Assembly: GCA_022865555.1 (NCBI GenBank)
Contig: JALHTD010000229.1
Location: 1 to 11,080, forward strand
Source: Thermoanaerobaculaceae bacterium
Lineage (GTDB): Bacteria; Acidobacteriota; Thermoanaerobaculia; Thermoanaerobaculales; Thermoanaerobaculaceae
Direction: 5' to 3'
Length of the DNA stretch: 11,080 bases
Below the pieces are notes generated by a model. That model saw nothing but the letters and a program-made list of their open reading frames with translations, had not been told where the DNA came from and did not search any database. Below are positions 8,147 to 11,080 of the stretch, in pieces (position 1 is the first letter of the stretch; the number at the start of each line of letters is the position of its first letter). Position numbers and translations under genes: made by a program.

Positions 8147-8260
8147 CTAGGCAAAGGAGACTATTGCCAGGATCACCGCCACAATGACGATGACGATCCA
8201 GATGATCTTCATGGTGCGGCTGCTGCTCTTCTTGTCGAGGTCGGAAAGAGGTTCGAACAT
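8147..8260 (-). CDS. Small single-pass membrane protein, 37 aa, unknown function
   Basis: On the minus strand, ATG (8260-8258) to TAG (8149-8147) encodes 37 residues. It has a polar, charged N-terminal half (MFEPLSDLDKKSSSRTMK), then a continuous hydrophobic stretch IIWIVIVIVAVILAIVSFA to the C-terminus, long enough for one membrane helix. There is no signal peptidase site, so it is probably a tail-anchored protein with its N-terminus in the cytoplasm. Coding support comes from an SD, GGAGGG (8271-8266), exactly 5 nt before the ATG, and from a promoter-like site upstream at 8441-8469. It is below the usual length cut-off of gene finders. I do not recognise the family. It lies downstream of uvrD on the same strand, 299 nt away, and converges on hutI. 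Confidence 0.65.
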   Translation of the reverse strand: MFEPLSDLDKKSSSRTMKIIWIVIVIVAVILAIVSFA

Positions 8261-8411
8261 GTGTGCCCTCCGGGTAGTCGCCGCTCGGTTCCCGAAACGT
8301 GGCGCGAGCCGCGTCGCCTGGGATCAACTGGATGGCGGCCCGACCATCCGAGGTTGTCCTCCGGCGGCACGATGTCGACGGACCCTTTTGAAACCCCACC
8401 CCCCGGTCTCT

Positions 8412-8423
8412 CTCCGGCCGGAG
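8412..8423. repeat. 12-bp perfect palindrome in the leader of the small membrane protein gene
   Basis: CTCCGGCCGGAG is a perfect inverted repeat about 11-22 nt downstream of the predicted transcription start near 8434. It could be a regulator site or a 5' mRNA hairpin. A GC-rich genome produces such palindromes by chance, so this is weak. Confidence 0.35.
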
Positions 8424-8440
8424 GCGTGCGCCCCTCACTG

Positions 8441-8469
8441 AATCTAGCGCTCGAACCCTCTGCCTGCAA
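8441..8469 (-). promoter_or_regulatory. Minus-strand promoter upstream of the small membrane protein gene
   Basis: Reading the minus strand, TTGCAG (8469-8464) and TAGATT (8446-8441) are separated by exactly 17 nt, the same layout as the tRNA promoter in this window. Transcription would start near 8434 and leave a leader of about 174 nt before the ATG at 8260. The rest of the 8261-8559 gap holds no convincing gene. Confidence 0.5.
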
Positions 8470-8493
8470 GGCCGAATGAGGTTGCGACCGGGG

Positions 8494-8525
8494 AACCAAA
8501 ACCTTCCACAGGCGTGGGTTTGGGT
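8494..8525 (-). terminator. Imperfect hairpin downstream of uvrD
   Basis: On the minus strand a 4-bp inner stem CCAC-GCCT-GTGG is extended by an imperfect ACCCAAAC/GTTTTGGTT outer stem with a 3-nt bulge, 35 nt past the uvrD stop. It ends in a T-rich run. It is a plausible but weak terminator separating uvrD from the downstream small gene. Confidence 0.3.
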
Positions 8526-8559
8526 AAGAAGTACTCGAGAAGACTTTCCCGTGGTCCGC

Positions 8560-10743
8560 TCAGACGCGCTCGAGCTTAGCCAGAGAGGGGATCAGCGTCT
8601 TGCGGCCGGCGCGGTCGAAGAAAACGACCAGGCGGGTCTGGGCGTCCGTCCCCTGCACCTGCAGGATCACCCCCGAGCCGAACGTTGCGTGGCGCACCTT
8701 GAGGCCGGGCCGCCAGCCGTCGGGGTGGGGCGTGCGCTGCTGCCGGCCGATGCGCGTATCGGCACTCGGCCCAGGGGCGGGTCGTGACGGGCGAGGCAGG
8801 TGGGTGCGGAACGCGTCGCGGCCGGCGAACGCAGTGCGCTCCTCCACCACCTCGCGCGGCACCTCAAGCAGGAACGGGGAGGGACGGCCGGAGAGCAGCT
8901 GCCCGTTGACCCGCCGCACCCGCGCCAACGTGAGGAACAGCCGCCGCCGCGCCCTCGTCATGCCGACGTAGGCAAGCCGCCGCTCCTCTTCCTCATCCGC
9001 CTCCCCGTTCCCCTCGCGGCGCAGCGGCAGCAGGCCGTCCTCCATCCCCACCAGGAACACGACGTCGAACTCCAGCCCCTTCGCCGCGTGCAGCGTCGAG
9101 AGCTGCACCGCCTCTCCCTCGCGCCGCGCATCCGCATCGGTGAGTAGTGCCACCTCGTCCAGGAACCCGGTCAGGTCGAGGCCGCGCTCGACTGCCTCGG
9201 CCGCCGCGGCGACCAGTTGATCCAGGTTCGCCCTGCGCGCCCGGTCTTCCTCGTCCTCCGTGGCGTACTGCGCCGCCAGGCCCGAACGCTCCAGCAATTG
9301 GCGCACCACCTCCACTGCGGGCGCGGAGCCCGCCAGCGTCTGCAGCTCGCCCAGAAGGCGGAAGAACTCCCCCAGGGCCAGGCGCGCCCGTGGCGTGAGC
9401 CGCTCGGGAAGCCGCCGCGCCGCCTCGGGCAGCGAGACCTCCCACGCGACCGCCGCTGCTTCGAGGTGCTCCATCGCCACCTGCCCGATCCCGCGTGCCG
9501 GCACGTGGACCGCACGGCGGAACGCCAGCACGTCGTCCGGCACCACCAGCAACCGGAGGTACGCGAGGGCGTCGCGCACCTCCTTGCGCTCCCAGAAGCG
9601 GGTGCCGGCCACCACCGCGTAGGGGACGGTGCGCCGCACCAGCTCCGCCTCGAAGCTGCGTGACTGCGCGTTGACCCGGAACAGCACCGCGATCTCGCCG
9701 AGGGAGACCGTGCCGCGCAGGCGCTCGATCTCGTCGGCCACGAAGCGCGCCTCGTCGCCCTCGTCGGCCGCCAGGTACACGGCCACCGGTGCGCCCTGAC
9801 CAACCTCAGACGAGAGCTTCTTGGGGCGGCGGCGGGCGTTGTGGGCGATCACGGCCGCAGCAGCCTGGAGGATCGGCTCCGCCGAGCGGTAGTTGCGCCC
9901 GAGCGTCACCACCCGGCTCCCCGGGTAGGTTGCTTCAAAGTTGAGAATGTTCTCAATTTCGGCGCCCCGCCAGCGGTAAATCGACTGGTCCTCGTCCCCC
10001 ACCGCGGTGAGGTTCGGCTGCTTGCCTCCGAGCAGCCACACCAGCTGCGCCTGGGCGAGGTTGGTGTCCTGGTACTCGTCCACCAGGATCCAGCGGAAGC
10101 GTGACGCGAGCCCCTTGCGCAGCCCCTTCTCCCGCTCGAGAAGCCCGACCGCGCCGAGCAGCATGTCGTCGAAGTCCACGGCTGCAGCCGTCCGCAGCTC
10201 GCCCTGGTACGCCTCGTAGAGCTCGGCGATCAGGCGCTCGTCACCGCCCCGGGCCCGCGCCGCCAGTTGCTCGGGGGTGGCCATAGCGTTCTTCGCAGCC
10301 GAGATGCGCGAGCGGGCGGCGCGCGGCGACATGCGCGAGGACGGGACGTCGAGGCGCTTGAGCACCCGCTCGATCAGCGTGCGCTGCTCGTCCTCGTCGG
10401 CGATGGCGAAGCGTGGCGGCAGTCCCGCTTCGGCAGGGTGGTTGCGAAGGAGTTGCAGCGCGAATCTGTGGAAGGTGCCCACGAACCCGCCGCGCAGGGA
10501 GCCGCCCACGAGCTTCTCGACGCGTTCGGCCATCTCCCGCGCCGCCTTGTTGGTGAACGTCACCGCGAGGACCTCGTGCGGCTGCGCCAGCCCTTTGCCC
10601 AGCAGCCAGGCGATCCGATACGTCAGCACCCGGGTCTTCCCCGAGCCCGCCCCCGCGACCACCAGCAGCGGCCCCTCGCCGTGCGTCACGGCCTGCTTCT
10701 GTTCGTCGTCGAGATCGGCAAGCAGCTTTGCGAGGCGGTCCAA
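8560..10743 (-). CDS. UvrD/PcrA-type superfamily 1 DNA helicase
   Basis: The protein is 727 aa from TTG 10743, close to the length of PcrA and UvrD. It is an ATP-driven 3'-5' helicase used in nucleotide excision repair, mismatch repair and removal of recombinase filaments. Motifs in order: Q motif LDDEQKQAV; Walker A AGAGSGKT (K36); FTNKAAREMAERV; motif II ILVDEYQDTN (D222, E223); motif III GDEDQSIYRWRGA; motif IV LGRNYRS; motif V LSTLHAAKGLEFDVVFLVGMEDGLLP region, of which HAAKGLEFD is diagnostic; motif VI YVGMTRARRR. The last 50 or so residues (GLKVRHATFGSGVILQV onward, ending SLAKLERV) form the Tudor-like RNA polymerase-binding domain of PcrA/UvrD. A GTG at 10773 is in frame but lacks an SD and would sit only about 14 nt from the predicted transcription start, so TTG 10743 is preferred. 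I cannot choose between the pcrA and uvrD names. Confidence 0.95.
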   Translation of the reverse strand: MDRLAKLLADLDDEQKQAVTHGEGPLLVVAGAGSGKTRVLTYRIAWLLGKGLAQPHEVLAVTFTNKAAREMAERVEKLVGGSLRGGFVGTFHRFALQLLRNHPAEAGLPPRFAIADEDEQRTLIERVLKRLDVPSSRMSPRAARSRISAAKNAMATPEQLAARARGGDERLIAELYEAYQGELRTAAAVDFDDMLLGAVGLLEREKGLRKGLASRFRWILVDEYQDTNLAQAQLVWLLGGKQPNLTAVGDEDQSIYRWRGAEIENILNFEATYPGSRVVTLGRNYRSAEPILQAAAAVIAHNARRRPKKLSSEVGQGAPVAVYLAADEGDEARFVADEIERLRGTVSLGEIAVLFRVNAQSRSFEAELVRRTVPYAVVAGTRFWERKEVRDALAYLRLLVVPDDVLAFRRAVHVPARGIGQVAMEHLEAAAVAWEVSLPEAARRLPERLTPRARLALGEFFRLLGELQTLAGSAPAVEVVRQLLERSGLAAQYATEDEEDRARRANLDQLVAAAAEAVERGLDLTGFLDEVALLTDADARREGEAVQLSTLHAAKGLEFDVVFLVGMEDGLLPLRREGNGEADEEEERRLAYVGMTRARRRLFLTLARVRRVNGQLLSGRPSPFLLEVPREVVEERTAFAGRDAFRTHLPRPSRPAPGPSADTRIGRQQRTPHPDGWRPGLKVRHATFGSGVILQVQGTDAQTRLVVFFDRAGRKTLIPSLAKLERV

Positions 10744-10746
10744 CGT

Positions 10747-10752
10747 CCCTCC
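10747..10752 (-). promoter_or_regulatory. Ribosome binding site that sets the helicase TTG start
   Basis: On the minus strand GGAGGG (10752-10747) lies 3 nt before TTG 10743 (4 nt counting from GGAGG). It decides the start against the upstream GTG at 10773. Confidence 0.55.
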
Positions 10753-10793
10753 ATGGCGGGGCGGCCCCAACACCGCCGGGGCGTGGAGAGCGG

Positions 10794-10799
10794 ATTGTA
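10794..10799 (-). promoter_or_regulatory. Probable -10 element of the helicase gene
   Basis: The minus strand reads TACAAT here, the same hexamer as in the tRNA promoter, in the 95-nt gap between the upstream frame and TTG 10743. No good -35 is visible at 16-18 nt (TGCTGC at 17). Transcription would begin near 10787, leaving a leader of about 44 nt that contains the SD. Confidence 0.45.
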
Positions 10800-10838
10800 C
10801 CCCCTCGCAGGGACAGGCAGCACCAGGGTGTGGACGCC

Positions 10839-11080
10839 CTACCGACCGCGTTGAGTCAGCCCCTGGGGCTCGACGTGGATCGTCCTTCCCCCCTGCACGT
10901 CGGCCTCCGACACCGCCACATCCGCCGGTCTTCCCGAAGCGACAATCCGACAGGACCCGAGCGCCCGCACGGCCCCGCCGCCCCCATCGGTCGCATAGGG
11001 AACGAGGAACTCGAACCGCCCTAGTGCATCGGCGAGAGTCTGGTCGTGGTACGTGAGGTGCCGGCCGCGGTTGGTCACCA
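10839..11080 (-). CDS. C-terminal tail of an unidentified protein (5' end outside window)
   Basis: A minus-strand frame enters from the right edge and ends at TAG 10841-10839, about 80 codons. The visible part reads RGRHLTYHDQTLADALGRFE, then a Gly/Ala-rich stretch and alternating hydrophobic/polar segments (SCRIVASGRPADVAVSEADV, then GGRTIHVEP) that look like the beta-strands of a small extracytoplasmic or accessory domain. Third codon positions are mostly G or C, as in neighbouring genes, which supports coding. No signature residue lets me name it. It lies on the same strand as the helicase, 95 nt upstream, and the helicase appears to have its own -10, so they need not share a transcript. 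It might instead be a non-coding open frame, which is common at this GC content. Confidence 0.45.
   Translation of the reverse strand, partial: VTNRGRHLTYHDQTLADALGRFEFLVPYATDGGGGAVRALGSCRIVASGRPADVAVSEADVQGGRTIHVEPQGLTQRGR

Noticed and set aside
6324..8438. Long minus-strand frame of about 704 codons opposite the DivIVA-domain gene and hutI
   Set aside because: It is antisense to two clear genes and has no recognisable domain. Its low-complexity Arg/Gly/His composition is typical of shadow frames at high GC.
8184..8441. Plus-strand frame of 85 codons with a hydrophobic start
   Set aside because: Its hydrophobic segment is the complement of the small membrane protein helix on the other strand. 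It has no SD and no recognisable family.
10277..11056. Plus-strand frame opposite the 5' part of the helicase gene
   Set aside because: It is antisense to well-conserved helicase motifs, with Ser/Arg/Pro-rich shadow composition.

Overview
The window is a GC-rich, densely packed bacterial chromosomal segment. It carries core housekeeping genes, and I see no sign of phage, transposon, CRISPR or other mobile DNA. The sigma factor has a long non-conserved insert between regions 1.2 and 2. Together with the order mutS2-dnaG-rpoD-tRNA-zinc ribbon protein-RNase HI-YggS, the high GC and the frequent GTG and TTG starts, this suggests a deltaproteobacterial-like or candidate-phylum lineage (for example near Methylomirabilota/Rokubacteria). 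That placement is an inference from gene content and should be held loosely.

Left block, plus strand, 1-4147: the C-terminal part of mutS2 (Smr domain), then the primase gene dnaG, then the housekeeping sigma factor rpoD, ending at a perfect 14-bp hairpin. mutS2 and dnaG are joined by an ATGA overlap. The most striking observation lies here: the natural dnaG start (ATG 628, with its own SD) runs into an in-frame TAG at codon 16. The frame then stays open and encodes a complete, well-conserved primase.

Middle block, plus strand, 4195-8078: a lone CAT-anticodon tRNA gene has a clear TTGCCA-N17-TACAAT promoter. It is followed by a translationally coupled trio: a coiled-coil C4 zinc-ribbon protein, a short RNase HI, and a YggS/PLPBP-type PLP protein. 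A second promoter-like site and a strong SD then precede a DivIVA-domain coiled-coil protein, which overlaps by 4 nt with a gene for imidazolonepropionase (hutI). No other hut gene is in view.

Right block, minus strand, 11080-8147: the tail of an unidentified protein enters from the right edge. It is followed by a UvrD/PcrA helicase with its own TACAAT -10 element and a TTG start set by an SD. About 300 nt further on is a 37-residue single-pass membrane protein gene with its own SD and a good TTGCAG-N17-TAGATT promoter set about 174 nt upstream of its start codon. This small gene converges on hutI.

Functionally the segment combines DNA replication initiation (primase), transcription (sigma factor), repair or recombination control (MutS2, UvrD/PcrA, RNase HI), PLP homeostasis, polar or cell-division scaffolding (DivIVA-like), and one histidine-catabolic enzyme.
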